Shown: one piece after another, positions 50,968 to 64,000 of the stretch
Layout of the letters: the number at the start of each line of letters is the position of its first letter
Position numbering within the stretch: position 1 is the first letter of the stretch
Assembly: GCA_946699065.1 (NCBI GenBank)
Contig: CAMPDV010001230.1
Location: 1 to 64,000, forward strand
Source of the DNA: Loxodes magnus
Lineage: Eukaryota > Ciliophora > Karyorelictea > Loxodida > Loxodidae
DNA: 64,000 nucleotides
Direction of reading: 5' to 3'
Notes under the pieces: generated by a model
Told to the model about the DNA's origin: nothing
Seen by the model: only the letters and a program-made list of their open reading frames with translations
The model's database searches: none
Program-made: the position numbers and the translations under genes

Positions 50968-51336
50968 TAAATATTATTATAGAACTTGCAGTGCCTCGTT
51001 GGCAAGTAGCTCTTTCAATATTAATATTTAATATTAAAAAAATTTTATCATATTTTCTTGTTATAATTCTAGTCGTCCAATGAGTCACTTCAGCTTCTCA
51101 AAAGGGAATTTGATTATAAAAGATTATTCTCGAATCTTGACCCAAATGCCAAAGTTTTCTTGAATAGGATCCAAATTAGATTTAGTAATGTAGCCATTAG
51201 AAGGCTCTTGTATCTTATGAATTTTAGACTTTAGGTATAATTTCGTTTTTATATTTTACTAAGTTTTAATTTACAGTTAGTTGATTTAAGTTTTGCTTAT
51301 TGAATGATATTAATAGAGAAAATTGTTTATACTACT
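50968..51336 (-). CDS. ORF end with K-E-L...N-E motif (copy 3), mobile-element-like
   Basis: The minus-strand frame reads N-L-D-P-I-Q-E-N-F-G-I-W-V-K-I-R-E-Q, F-P-F-E-K-L-K-W-L-I-G-R, and L-K-E-L-L-A-N-E-A-L-Q-V-L followed by two TAA codons, as in the copy at 33.8 kb. Balanced composition and motif conservation support coding. The start is unclear, as no good ATG was seen before the tRNA-Thr gene, and it is not certain whether the TAA pair is Gln-Gln or the stop. Function unknown. Confidence 0.45.
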
Positions 51337-51396
51337 TAATAGTTATGCAAGTAAGAATTTTATGTTTATAACAAAATCTTGGCTATAAAATTATAA

Positions 51397-51469
51397 GCCT
51401 CTATGGCTCAGTTGGCAGAGCATTCGCTTAGTAAGCGAAAGGTCCGTGGTTCGAGCCCGCGTGGAGGCT
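51397..51469 (+). tRNA. tRNA-Thr (AGT)
   Basis: A 73-nt cloverleaf: acceptor GCCTCTA/TGGAGGC, A-box-like TGGCTCAGTTGG, anticodon loop TTAGTAA (anticodon AGT) in a TTCGC/GCGAA stem, and T-arm GGTTCGAGCCC. A run of T directly after it fits a Pol III terminator. No intron. An identical copy lies at 60919-60991. Confidence 0.95.
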
Positions 51470-51518
51470 TTTTTAGTCTTACTATTTAATAATAAGTAAA
51501 CTAAAAATATAAAAAAAC

Positions 51519-51591
51519 GCCACCGGGTGGACTTGAACCACCGACCTTTTGGTTAACAGCCAAACGCTCTAACCTATTGAGCTACGGAGGC
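51519..51591 (-). tRNA. tRNA-Asn (GTT)
   Basis: On the minus strand, acceptor GCCTCCG pairs with CGGTGGC apart from one T-T mismatch. It has TAGCTCAATAGG, anticodon loop CTGTTAA (anticodon GTT) in a TTTGG/CCAAA stem, and T-arm GGTTCAAGTCC. A T-rich stretch follows the 3' end. Convergent with the tRNA-Thr gene 50 bp away. Confidence 0.93.
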
Positions 51592-54500
51592 TCTTACTCA
51601 TACTTCCTTACTATTTATATATACTTATTAAAGTTATTTAATAAATAACGTGATATAATGTTAAGAGACTACTTAGATAGCTTCACTCTTAATAATAAAA
51701 ATATATACATTCATATTTACTAAAAAAAGACTTCAAAGACATCTTAAGCTTCTGGTATCATTTATTGAGCTTTATCTGATTTATTAGAAAATAAATACAC
51801 TAAAGAGTAAATTAGCTTAAGAATATTTAATACACTGGTTTTCTATAATCATTGTATTTAATTGTGCTATAAAGAAATATAAGAGATAGCTATCTAACTA
51901 ATGTTTTATAGTTTTATTGAATATTCAATTAGTTGATCTACATTTTCTAAACCCTAAATCTTTAATCTTCTATCTAAATTTGATTTTCTTTCTAGTTAAA
52001 TTTACTAATGATCTTCAGTATAGACATACTAAAGATAGAACACATCTGATTTTTTTTAATAACTAAAAAATAAAATAAACTCTAATTTAGAAATTGGTTG
52101 ATTTTGAAATAACCATTAATACTAAGTTTTTTGCTTCATAATAAATAAATTATAAAAGCATTCTAATTTATTGCTTTTATTCTTGCTAGTTATTTTTATT
52201 TTTAAATAAATCTAAAATTACAATAATGCAGTTTGAGATTCTCTAATTATTTATTATCGAGTACTGTTATCTAATAATTATTCAACTTTATTAATAAATT
52301 ATGCATAAATTATCAAAGTATAGCCGGATCAATTTATAGTATTCCTTTTGTTTTGAATAAAAAGCTAAATAAAAATATTAGAAGAAGAAAGTCATCATAA
52401 CAAATATTTAACTTTAAAAATTAAAATAAAGCTTGCAATCCCTTAGCAAGTATGATGATAGATTCCTTAAAATATCTAATTTTTTATTTTAAAAATGTAA
52501 ATAGTTTTTTAAATATGACTTGATGCTATCTGAATTGCTAGTATTTTATTTTTATTGATATAGATATTAAATAAATCTTAAAGTTCTTTTATTTAGTTTA
52601 TCATTATTTATAATAATTTATTATGATTATTGGCATATATTAATTTATCTATAAAAAGCGCTAAATAGAAATTAAGACTTAAAGGTATTGCTATTTTAGA
52701 TAATTCCACAAAGAAATTGTTAAAAAAAGTGAAAGTATATTAACTTTCCTCTAAGAAAAATGTTTTAGTAAATATATTTTTCCCTTTTAATTTATTTAAG
52801 TAATTGTCTTTTATTACATCTATCTAGCAAAAAATTGAAAGGCAACTTCTTTTTTAGTAGAAATATATCCAATTAAATTTGTAATAATTTAGAAGACTTT
52901 ATTTATATTTATCTTTAAAAAATTAATTTTTTTATTTATAATCTAGAAAATAGTAATTGAATAAAGTTGGAATATACCTATTTTATTATAAAGCGTATCA
53001 AGACTAATCCACAAGATCACATTAATTTTCCAATTATTTGCAATTCTACAAGCTTTCTATTCAATTTAATTTCATTACTACAACTAATAACAATAGATAA
53101 TACAAAAAATATCCTACAAACCTTAGTCAAATAGAATACCCTTAATATAATGAAAGTCACTAGATAATAGGAATTAATTAATTAGCTAAGCATTGTATTT
53201 ATTATTTAAACGAAAAAGAATATACTTAGTTATACCATTTTTAAGTCTATTTTAGTTATAAAAATTACTAAAATAAATGTATTCAACTATATAAACTTTT
53301 ATCTTAGCTTCTAGTTATAAATATAATAAAATAAACAGTTTAATAATTATTTTATTTCTGCTCTTTGAAATGTGAATTAATAGAGAATAACTAGAATCTC
53401 AAATATTTCTCATCTTATCAATACAAATTTTCCTTGTTATACTGGCTCTATTAAGTTAGAAATACTTACACTAATTTGTTAAAATACTAAGAAGATTGAA
53501 TTTAAAGTCTCTCTTTAGTGTAAAATGTAAATAATCATCTTAATAACTTTTTTAATATCTATCTGATTAAAGAATTTGAAATATGCTTTAAATATTAAAT
53601 AGAGATATGAATTAAGAAAGTGCATCCATTTATACTTTTAGTTATATTTATATAATCTAAAACTTATTCAATAACTAAAGCTATTAATTCACTAACCCCT
53701 TCATAGCTAACTATAATCCTTTTATTTATAATACTGACTAACTTTCTTTTTTTGTGTTTTAGAGTATAAAATACAGGAATAATATAGCTTCTTATTTATT
53801 AAATTGGAAAATAAAGGCTTATTTATTTAGGTTACAGTTTAGTATTAATAGATGCAAATTGTCTATCTAACTTGTTAGCTTAAGAGTAAATTAAAGCTTA
53901 ACTCTTTAATACTCTTCTCTATTTTTAGTCTAACTTAAGCAAGCTAAAAAATGCTTTAATGCTATTTATTTGGAAATAATGAAATTAGTTATTTATAGAT
54001 TAAAAGATAGGAAATACTGAGCAAATAAGGTTCAATGATATTAAAAAGGACTAAAGTTAAATGTTAGCTAGAAGATATAAGTAATTTTAAAGGTGATAAG
54101 TAGAAATAGATAGAACTATAGGATTGCTAGAGATATGAATAAGTATTAGTTGATTAGAGAAATATTTGGAAGTGAAATAAGAATATTAGGATATTGTATA
54201 TCCCATTGCTAGTAACACTTATGAAATTAACTTCATAAGCAATTTATGATAAATAGGTTACTATTAAGAAATCCCTAATTAGTTATTAAATAGAAAAGTA
54301 AGAGAATTAGAACTCTCATATTATTATCTTAAAATTAGTCTAGGAAAATAAGATTCTATGTTCATTACCATTCTTAATGAAAGATCCAATTCATTAAGGA
54401 ATGCTAAAAATTATTAGAAGAAGCTACAAAGTAAAAGCTACATGTTTATCAATTTAGTTAAAGCATTTGTTATTATAATCTTTCAAAAATCTAATTAAAT

Positions 54501-57500
54501 ATTTTTAAAGCTTAATAAATAAAAATAAATAAGGTAAAAGAATGTAAAAAGGGATATCACATATAAAATGACTGTTTTTATTAATTATACAATTAAGGCT
54601 TAAAACTAAATTAATATAATTTTCTAGATTTAACTGGTTTAATATCTCTAATATTTAAGATAAAAGTACTTAGAATTATCTATCTTATCTCAAAGGTAAA
54701 TAAATTAAAAATTTTACTAAAGTAGAGATATAAAATTCTTATTCATTTATAATAAATTTTTTATTTCATGCTCCTAAAGAAAGCATCTTCTAGCTTTTTC
54801 TCACCTTATTGATAAAGGTTCATTAGTTTACAAATTGATAGCGATTTGTTATCAATATAACAAAATATATTAGCTAATAATGAGAAATCTTGATTATGTT
54901 TAGAATTTAAATTAGGGATTTCTTTAACCTTTTATAAGCTTAGGGATATAAAATGAAATTATGGATATATTAGTATATTTTAGAAATAAGCTAGCATTGA
55001 ATCAGACTTTATGTAATTTAAATATCATACTTAAAATTTAGAAATATACCTTAATTAGATCTATATACTGCTAGAAGAAAGTGTCTTATGCATATGGACT
55101 AACTTAAATTTAATTATCAATAAAAGAACCTGAAGGTGCTATCTTTAAAATTTATCTAGCTTCCTTCAAATAAAGAGAATGTATTAGCATTGAAGCTAGT
55201 AAACTCATTCAGTACATATAAATTTTAGATATTATAAAAATAGAAAGCAGTAAGTGCTGAAAATATATTTTAGATAATTATATAAGGAGGATTAAGCAAA
55301 TTACCGTGAGATGCTAGTGAACAATAGAAAAAGAGGAATGCAAAGATAGTATTTCATTGGAAGTAAATACAAGATAGCTATAAAGAATCAAATTTATTTA
55401 ATAGAAATCCTTTATTATAGTTCACTTAAATTAATTAGTCTTTTATGCTATTCAAGATAGATAGCTAATAAAACTTATTAAATAAGCCTTTAGACAAGAG
55501 AAGCTTTTAATTCTATTACTAGCTTAAAGTAAATTAATTTAAGATCAAGACGAAATTTTAGAAAGTTAAACTTAATTAAGTTTAAGGTACTTAAATTTTA
55601 GGGGAAGATAATAGCAAAAAATGAGCTAGTAGCCCAAAAAATGATATTCATTATATAACTTTGCAAGCTATATTACCTATTAAACTCCTAAAATCCACTA
55701 AAATTTCATCTTCTACCTTGAAAAAATGTAATAGATTATTTATTTCCTACAATTGAAATTAGTAGCTTGTTTGTAAAAATAAATCTTAGATTTTATGTCT
55801 TTTAGTATTTAGCTAGATAGTAAGAGAAACTTAGATCTTAACAGGGAATATTCTATTACTATTTACCTCCTTAGAGCACTTATTAATAAATTTAAATTTA
55901 AGCTCTTTGGAATGAAAATAGCTTAAATCTATGTATAATTTTACATTTAACTAGTAGTTATTAAAGCTAACAAATTAGATAGCTAATAAGCTTAATAACA
56001 AAATGATAATTGTTTACTTCTTAGCAATTTAGCTCAGTCTATTGTTATCATTTTATTCCTATAAAATTTAATTATAAGAAAGATCTTTTATTTTAAACAA
56101 AATTAATAAGCATCTCATCAATTAATTATAGCAATACACTTGGAGAGTATTTAAATGGCAATTGCAAAAGATTATTAGCATTACAAACTGTCAAGGTATC
56201 TTAAAATATAGAAACTTAGTGCTTTGAAAATAATTAACAACAAACAGTCAAAAATATTAGCATAGCACTGATTTATATATGTTCTATAACAAACTTATAT
56301 CATATTATACAACTGAGAAATCAAGAATACTATAAATTATGATTATTATATATCATACAGTCACTTTCATCTAAATTAAGCAACTGGTATTTAGTATTTT
56401 ATAAGATAAACTTGAGAAAAATTTATTTCTCTAAATTGAAATTCTTGCTTTTATTGCAATTTCCAATGAACGTAGTTCTAGATCCAGTTGATTTGCAATT
56501 AAGATTTTTTTAGTTAGAGCTCATTTTATATCTTGTTTATAAAATGAAAATTTGGATTAAAAAAAGTTCATCCAACGTATTTTACTAGAAATAATGACTG
56601 CACTACACATTTCTTTTATATCTTTTACATAGATTCATCTTAGCAAGCTTAGCAGGTAAAAAGCTTAGTTTTCTCACCTTTTACTATTATTTAATTAACT
56701 AAATTTTTCACTTCTTTAGATATCTTTTGAGCGTAGATTGATAGTGTTAATCTGGATAATTTTAGAGTTAAATCCTATGAAATACTTTATTTAAATTCCT
56801 TGATTTTATAGTCTAAACTTAGTGAAATTTTACCAGAATGATGATGTTTCATACATAGAAAATTAAGGAAAATACGATCCTCACAAAAAACTTCATAAAT
56901 TGTAGCCTCACAGCAGACTTTCTTCTTCTATCCTTTTTCTAAATTTAATACTTACACAATCTAATTTATTTCTTTTTTATTAATCAAAGCTAATAGCATA
57001 GCTTTTATTAAATTTCAAGTATTAAGCCAAACTGAGTGACTCAGTGTAAGATCCCATAAATCTAATAGATATTTTAGGTATACACTAGATATTTATTAAT
57101 AGCCAATTAGCACAAAACTTTACATTTTTAAAGCATTAAGTCCATAAAAGCCACTAAAGTGATGTAATAGCTTATTACGTGGATCCACATAGTTAATTGA
57201 TTAGAACAATAAAGATAAATAATTAACTAAGGAATTGATATACATTAGACTTGAAACTTATTATTTAATAAGTATCCATTGAATAAATATTCTAAGTTTA
57301 ACCCTAATTGTATAAATATAAAGGCTAACTAATTTAGACTAATAAAGATAAATAAGTATATTGACTTATATTTAGTTAAAAGTACTAAATTAATGTTAAA
57401 TATAACCAGGTTTTAGTATATGAGCTAAGAGCTATAAATCAATACGAAAGCATCAAAGATAAAACATAGGAGCTGCTTTATTTTCTATAGAGCTGTATTC

Positions 57501-57629
57501 AATTTTAAAGCTTATTCCCTTAGATAATATAATACTTTCTCTTAATTGCTTAAATATATCTCTAGATTTACCTTATACTTCTACTTTTTAAAATTACCTT
57601 AGCTATTCTTAGACTTAATCTTTAATTTT
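51592..57629. other. Long AT-rich region, no supported gene
   Basis: Six kilobases without RNA genes, paralogs or recognisable domains. It includes a dispersed repeat copy (about 52110-52315). One continuous frame between about 55290 and 57600 reads tolerably as protein, but under an all-sense code this is expected by chance, so I do not call it. Confidence 0.35.
52110..52315 (+). repeat. Dispersed AT-rich repeat, copy 2
   Basis: Ordered similarity to about 26565-26765, including AAAAGCATTCTAATTT, AATAAATCTAAAAT, GAGATTCTC and a GTTAT word. Ends approximate; identity not computed. Confidence 0.4.
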
Positions 57630-58907
57630 AGATTTACACTATTTTTTCATATTAATCTAACTAAGAAAATAAGAGATAAAGACTTTAATTTTAGAAAAAT
57701 TGCTTTGTTGGAAAAAGGTTGTATATAGTAAGAAACTTAAAAGTAGAGATGAAAGGAGATTGTTGGTACTACGAAATTCTAGTGACTAGAAGACTAGCAG
57801 GATCAAATTTTCTATTATTTTTCAATTCTGAAAGAAATAAAGAATGTATAGCGGTATTAGCAGGATTTATATCAATAGTAGGACTTAAAAATCAAGTTTT
57901 TCTTCTTTTTAGAATTGTGTTTAAGAGTAGCTTATGATTAGTAACTTGTTCCACCAATAAAAAAGAAAGAAATCAACTTAAAAGCAGAGTCTTAAAGTAA
58001 GTAAGAAATGTAGAGTAAACATCTTGATTGCCTGCAGCCAAAATTATGCTTGGAAATGAGTGCTGATAAAAAGTTTTTAATTAATGTAGAAATAGCTTCT
58101 TGACTTAAAGATAAACTTGACCTGGATTGTCTAAAATTTTTCAGCTAACCTGATGATGCTTAAGAAAAATTTAATTTATCGTAAGCAAAAAGCTTTGAAG
58201 CAAGCAAAGGAATTTGTAGCTTCTAGTGTAGATTAAGCGTAATTTGATTAATAAAATTAGAAAGCTAAATTTATAAATTATAGCAGAAATAAAATGCTTT
58301 TGACAAGTATTATACAGCTAGCATAAAGAAGAATGGCTGCTTGATCCTTGATTTCCCAAGACTTTTTTGCTGAAAGATATGGGATATAGTTTTCTTTTCG
58401 TAAAGTAAGCAATGACAGTTGCTTCATTATTAAAAATATTTAGCTATTGTTCTTAAAAGCAGGAAAGAGCTTGAAAGAAAGGCAGAAATATGCTTAAATC
58501 AAATAGAGAAAATGCTCTATTGCTTACTACCTTCAAAAGAAAGAATTATAAATACTCATTTCAAGTAAGTTCAGGAAACTAGAAACCATTAGTTTGGAGA
58601 AAATTTTTTTTATCTAAATACCATAATAATCAAAAGAATGATGGAGTCAAGATTTTGAATTTTCAGCTGGTTTCTCTAAAATTCAGAGGATTTTGATCCA
58701 AGCTTAAAAAATAAATATCTGAACAATTACGTGGCCTAAAGAGGACTTCGAATCTACTTCACGAAATATAAATTAATTACAAACTGATCTTCATTTGCAG
58801 AAACTGAAAAATCGAATATGTTCCTTTGTTCATGAGAGGTGGGGCAGAATAAACAGCAATTAGAGATTATCAATGTCCCAACGCATTTCAAGATAATATT
58901 TCATTGA
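57630..58907 (+). CDS. Probable gene of unknown function
   Basis: One frame (codons starting at positions divisible by 3) reads as a protein from about 57660 (K-I-R-D-K-D-F-N-F-R-K-I-A-L-L-E-K-G), through E-L-C-L-R-V-A-Y-D-Q-Q-L-V-P-P and M-S-A-D-K-K-F-L-I-N-V-E-I-A-S-W-L-K-D, to R-K-E-L-E-R-K-A-E-I-C-L-N-Q-I-E-K-M. It reaches a TGA at 58905. The first 250 codons are convincing in composition; the second half has many TGA codons and may contain frameshifts or unseen introns. No start codon was found, so the 5' boundary is arbitrary and an upstream exon is possible. No known domain recognised. A shorter frame beginning at 57719 is a shadow of this one. Confidence 0.42.
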
Positions 58908-60379
58908 AATAAAAAAATAATTCCATAGAATAACTTGAAAAATTAAAATAGAATCTTTATACTTAAATAAGAGATTGAGCATTTAAGACTGATTATAAAA
59001 TAAACTTTAAATATAATAATTATCTAGCAAATGAAAATAATAAATAATTATATTTATTTTTTAATTTATTATGTATAAATTAGATTCTACTTTATAATAA
59101 ACTTCCTTTATTTATTTATCATTAAGGAAATTTGAATAAATCAAGAGAAAATTAATAAAATTTACTAATTTATTTTAAAGTAGAATAATAGTAAGATTCT
59201 CAATTAATAATTATTGGTATTCTAGCTACCTACTTATGATGCTATAATTAAATTATGAAAATGAAAAACTAAGCATTATGAAGATCTTGATTTAAAATAT
59301 TTAATTTTATTAAAGTATGCTTATATGTGTTTGTTTGATTTCATTAAATTCTAATTAAATTTATTATTTTATAAATTGAAATTAATAATAAACTATTAAA
59401 TATAAAATTCCTAGAAAATTAAAACAATTTAAATTTTTCTCTTCTCTATACAACTAGAAATAGAAATATAGAAATTATTTGCAAAATATATAACCAAAGA
59501 CAATATAATAAATGTATTATAAATTCAATTTTTTCTAAAATGTTAGCTTAAAGAAAATTTTCTAAAATTATCTTATTTAATAATTAATAATAAACGTTTG
59601 CTAGATATAATTGGTCTAATAAATAATTGAAATATAATATACAAATAAAAACCAATTAAGTTTTTTTTTAATTTAATTGCTCTAAATGAATGATCAAACA
59701 AATTTATCTTATTAAGCTTACACGTTCATAACTAAAATAAGATAAAAGTTTACATCTACTAATTTTAAAAGCATGAATCTATTATTTTTATTAAACTAAA
59801 GATTTATCTATATTTTTCATTAAAGCCATATAAATTTAGCTTTAATTTACTAAAATTTAAATTTCATATTAGTGTATCTTCCCAAATAATTATATGAGAA
59901 TATTAAATAGAGAAATAAGAGCAGTTGAGGTTAAAATATTTTTCATTCAACTAAATAATTAAAAATATTAAAAATAATTATTTTATTCTTTAAGTTATTT
60001 ATAATAAAATTAATATTTCTATTAATTATTTAATTTCCCTTCATTTAGTATTTTTAGTCATTCATATTTGTTAATATAGCTTTTCTATTCTTAATTTTTT
60101 TTAATTCATGATAGCTATAACTTAAATTTTTAGATTTAGAAACCTTTAATCTTATTTAGTTCTTAAGCATTCGATTCTACTAAATTAATTTTTTATACCT
60201 AGAAGCGCTGCTAATGTGTTAAGCTCTCTTTATAAAAATCATAATTTTATAAGCTTCTACCTTTTGCATTTTATATTATGAAGTAGTCTTTAAAAGCTTA
60301 GTAATTTAAGATATAAAATTTAGAACTTAAAATTAAAAAAGCCCAAATAAATAGAGATCTTTCTTAAAAGGCCCCAAAA
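58908..60379. other. AT-rich spacer
   Basis: No gene recognised. A weak third match to the dispersed AT-rich repeat may lie near 59180-59240. Confidence 0.35.
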
Positions 60380-60598
60380 ATGTGCAAAACTATAAGCATG
60401 TATAAAAATAAAAATAAAAATAAGAATAAAGAAAAAGAAAAAGATTCACAGACTGTTTGGGATAAAATAACTAAACTAAGAAGTAAAATTTTTAGATTTA
60501 AGTAAATTAGAAGTCTATTTATCTTAAACTTAACTATTTTGCTATAGTTCAAGAAATTAGATCTGAAGTTTCTTGATCTGTAAGATTTTCATGGATGA
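60380..60598 (+). CDS. Possible small Lys-rich protein
   Basis: ATG 60380 to TGA 60596, 72 codons. A Lys/Asn/Glu-rich repeat (N-K-N-K-N-K-E-K-E-K) precedes D-S-Q-T-V-W-D-K-I-T-K-L-R-S-K and a hydrophobic stretch. The repeat is a simple-sequence run (AAAAAT), so the frame may be fortuitous. It ends about 320 bp before the tRNA-Thr gene. No relative in the window. Confidence 0.28.
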
Positions 60599-60918
60599 AA
60601 ATTGAAAATGCTTATAATTTTAAAGAAGCTACCTTGTAATAAAAAGCTTAAAAAACTATATTAATATTAAATGGTTCTTTATTTCAGCTTAAGATAATTT
60701 AGCCATTCTAGGAATTATTTCTATTTAAAAAGTTTTAACTGAATGTCTTTCAAAACTTATTAACTATTTTCAAATAAAAAATAATTAATAGTGAAGTTGA
60801 TATACTAAGAATTTCTATAATTCATAAGTCAGAGCGATTGGTTAATAATAACAAGTCTAAAATTTAAATCTTTCCAGTGGTTCTTTTTATTTAATATTTA
60901 TATAAAATACCTCAAAAA

Positions 60919-60991
60919 AGCCTCCACGCGGGCTCGAACCACGGACCTTTCGCTTACTAAGCGAATGCTCTGCCAACTGAGCCATAGAGGC
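60919..60991 (-). tRNA. tRNA-Thr (AGT), second identical copy
   Basis: Exact reverse complement of the gene at 51397-51469, base for base across all 73 nt. The flanks are different apart from a T run after the 3' end. Confidence 0.95.
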
Positions 60992-63900
60992 TTATATTTA
61001 AATCATTTAGACTTGTATAAATAATAAAGAATATATATTTCCAAATTATAAAGAAATAGCGGTTATCTGATCTATTATGCTTATTTTAAATCAAATTTAG
61101 TCAAACAATTACAAAGTCATAAATCTTAAAACAATGAAGCTTGTTTCTTTTATATTTAAGTCTTAAATGAGATTATTTCTCTAAAATATTTCTTTCTCGT
61201 TTTTCAATTATAATCATCATTAATAAAGTTATTTTTCATTTATCAATTTAGAGACATTTTTACTTGCTACACCAGATTTAAGATTTTCTTATACATTTTT
61301 ATTGGGCATTTCGTCGTATACAGATAATGAGGTTTTCCCTAATTATAAACTACCTAACTTTTTAGTTTATTTGAAACTATTAAAGTTCTAATTAATATCT
61401 CTATTTCTAAAAAAGGAGAAAAATAGTAAAATATATACCTTTCTTTTGTTATATCAATAAAAAGATTTCATGCTTATTTTCATTCATACAAAATGCTTAA
61501 AATGAGCTAGTTGGTTTGCTTTCTTTTTAAAGGAAAGAAAAATTAAAAAAAATTAATTTTTAGTTTAAATATAAAATTTTTAGAATAATAGTAAATAAAT
61601 CTATTTCATTTATATATTAGTTTAACTTAAAAATAAATAAGAAAAAAAATTTTAAAGTTTTTAAATAAAGAAATAGTAGAAACTCACTTTTGAAATGAGA
61701 TATGAAATATTAAAAATCTATAAAATATAGAAAATATAACTTCTTTCTGACTTTCTTTGCAAATCATAAATAAAAAGATATTTTTTATCTCAGGAATTTA
61801 TTGTTAAACCTATGAGGAAACAAGAAAAGGAATTCTTTTATTAATTTTATGTTTTGATAGCTTTATAAAGAAAAAATGCATAATTCGTTTGTATTTAAGA
61901 ATCAATTAGAGTTAAATGAAAAAATTTAATCTGGGGAAGATTAATAAAAATGCTTTTTGATAATGCAAAGAGTTTTGATTCTGTAATTGATTATATTCAT
62001 AGAAAATTAACTTATCAACTAAAGATATTTATACTTTTTCCTAAGATTTATTTTAATTTTATTAGTAGTCTTTATCTAAATTTAAAAAAAGTCTAAAAAT
62101 AAAAAAAATAATGACTATAACTGAATGTTGATACTTATCGAAAAACTTTTTATTTTAAATTTTACATCATTCTTCTAAAAGAAAATTTATGGAGCATTTT
62201 ATTAAAAGCCTTCACTTAAATCAAGAACCCTTAATAAAATGATTAATGTTAATAAACAAATCAAAAATAAATCATTCGTTAATCCTTTTTTTAGAGAAAA
62301 GCATTAATATTTTTTGACATTCTTTCAGCTTTTTTCGCTAGATTCCTTTAATTTTTTAGATGATTCATATAATCATTCAAAAAAAAGCTTCTCTATAAAA
62401 TATTTAATTATTATTCCTTAGTTTTCCTAATTTTTGTGATTTAGTTAGTTTTTTATTTAAAAATTGAAAAACATAAAAGAAATTTCAGAAACTCTGTATT
62501 ATACAATTTTATACTTTTAAAGTTATTCTATAAATTTAGAGCTTTTAGAACTTATATTAGTTTAATATGTTTATTTCTAAAGTTGCTACAATTTTCATTT
62601 TCTGTAGGCATTTAATGCATTTAGCTTAAGATAAACAAAGATAAATTTATTATTTATTTTATTCTCTTATATATCTACTTTTTATAAGCTTGATTTTTGT
62701 TACTTTCATCTGAATATAAAAGTCTTAAATTTGTGTCAAGTTTTATTGCTTCAAATTTCTTTCTTTCTTTTTAAATATTAAAATGAGAATGGTGTCTTAT
62801 ATAAAAGAATATTAATTTATTACATTTCAGTCTTAAATCTATCATCAAAATTAGCATTTTTTAAGAGCAAGAATCTGAAATCCCAAATTATTTCTAATAT
62901 AATTATTTTATTTTTAATCCAACTGTTTTTGATGAGCATATTAAAGCCTAAAGTTTATTTTCTTCAGTATAAAACTAAGAATTTAAAGTTTTAATAATTA
63001 TAAGAAAGGAACTTAAATATTAGATATTTAAAGGTTTGTTGATTTTGTAGTTGAATAAATAGAAAAAACAAAAATAAGAAACAATATATTAGAAGCTATT
63101 TCAAGAGTTTATTATATCCAAGCTTTTTAACTAGAGCTAACTGAATAAAGCATAAATTATTTTAAAAAATTTTATTTGGTTTAAAAAATCGAAAATAATC
63201 TTAATCCTAAAATTTAATTAAAAAGTAGATAAAATTAATTAACAATGTTCTCTAAATTTAGTTTCAACATAAATAAAAAATACTTTTTAACGTATTTTTT
63301 CTCTTTTCTGGATATTAATTGAGTGATCTTAAGTTATTTCAGAATAAATAAAAATTAATTATTTATTTTTTGGTTGAAAATTAAAGGATAAGGATAATTA
63401 AAAATTAACTTTCACAAAAATATAAAATTTAAATAAATTTTGAAGATAATTTGAGATAAGTGTTATAAAAGTTCTCATTTTATGATTAATTCCCTCATTT
63501 GAAGATTCTTTATTTCTATAATTTTTCTTTACTCATCGCTTATTAATTCCAACTTCTCCAGAACATAATAATTGAATAGTGAATTATCAGAAAGAAATCT
63601 TAATAAATTAAAGAAATACGATAAATCTTTTTCTTTTCCTTTATTATTTGGCGATAATTTTTCTATTAAATAAGTATCTTGCAATAAAAAAAATTGACTT
63701 AGTTTTATTCAGAAAATTGCTTTTACGTAATCAGTTTATTTAGTCATATCTTTAAGAGAAATAATAAAAAACAATCTTTTTATGCTGCTCAATTTTTATC
63801 TTCTGAATGATCATTTAATTTTTCTTCAGAAATTAAAAAATTTTTATTGACTTCAAAGCATTTTACCAATATTTAAGCTAGAGGTATTTTTTGATAAGTT

Positions 63901-64000
63901 AAGAAAAAACTTAATAACTATTTCTTTTTTTCAAAACTCAACAATATCTTAGCTTACTAACTTGTTCTCAGTAAGATTTATAAAAATGTTCTCAATAGGA
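60992..64000. other. AT-rich DNA, no supported gene
   Basis: No RNA gene, paralog or domain recognised. A short frame starting at an ATG near 61878 (M-H-N-S-F-V-F-K-N-Q-L-E-L-N-E-K) is suggestive but unsupported. Confidence 0.35.

Noticed and set aside
55290..57600. A stop-free frame of more than 700 codons
   Set aside because: With TAA, TAG and TGA all readable as sense, stop-free frames are expected everywhere. No motif, paralog or compositional change supports this one.
1..64000. CRISPR arrays, bacterial operons or ribosome-binding sites
   Set aside because: No regularly spaced repeats were found, and the genetic code, introns and tRNA context are eukaryotic (ciliate).

Overview
This window is nuclear DNA from a ciliate and is extremely AT-rich. 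The real genes only make sense if all three classical stop codons can be read as amino acids: TAA and TAG as Gln, TGA as Trp. The best evidence is codon swapping between paralogs. The tryptophan of a conserved A-W-[IL]-K-F-D motif is TGG in the gene at 4408 but TGA in the genes at 14621 and 29399. The tryptophan of S-D-W-Y is TGA at 4408 but TGG in the other two. Several genes still end at a TGA, so TGA appears to be both Trp and stop. That matches a karyorelict-type ambiguous code or the Condylostoma code; I cannot name a species. Introns are tiny (16-20 nt, GTA...AG; possibly 31 nt in one decayed copy). Because hardly any codon is an unconditional stop, long stop-free frames mean little here. 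I relied on paralog conservation, domain motifs and frame-restoring introns.

Layout. 0.5 kb: a short GC-rich retroposon with a 16-bp target-site duplication; a second copy lies at 40.6 kb. 4.4-32.5 kb: four members (three on +, one decayed on -) of a large cell-surface protein family with a signal peptide, a lectin/LamG-like N-terminal domain, a long Cys-rich furin/GFR-like repeat region and a multi-pass membrane C-terminus. The intron site in the membrane region is conserved. A duplicated segment of about 490 bp, probably coding, lies between members (19.1 and 27.3 kb). 33.8-51.3 kb: a patch rich in mobile-element-like genes. It holds four Gag-like proteins with a coiled coil and a CCHC zinc knuckle (one decayed), three ORF ends sharing a K-E-L...N-E motif, an orphan CENP-B/Tc5-like DNA-binding ORF, and one ordinary cellular gene at 43.9 kb. 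That gene is an EF-hand, CDPK-type protein whose kinase domain has lost its catalytic motifs. 51.4-64 kb: two identical tRNA-Thr(AGT) genes, one tRNA-Asn(GTT), a probable uncharacterised gene at 57.6-58.9 kb and long AT-rich stretches without recognisable genes.

The surface-protein genes look like an expanding and decaying family, as is usual for variable surface or receptor proteins. The Gag-like genes have no visible reverse transcriptase partner in this window, so they are either domesticated or depend on an element elsewhere.
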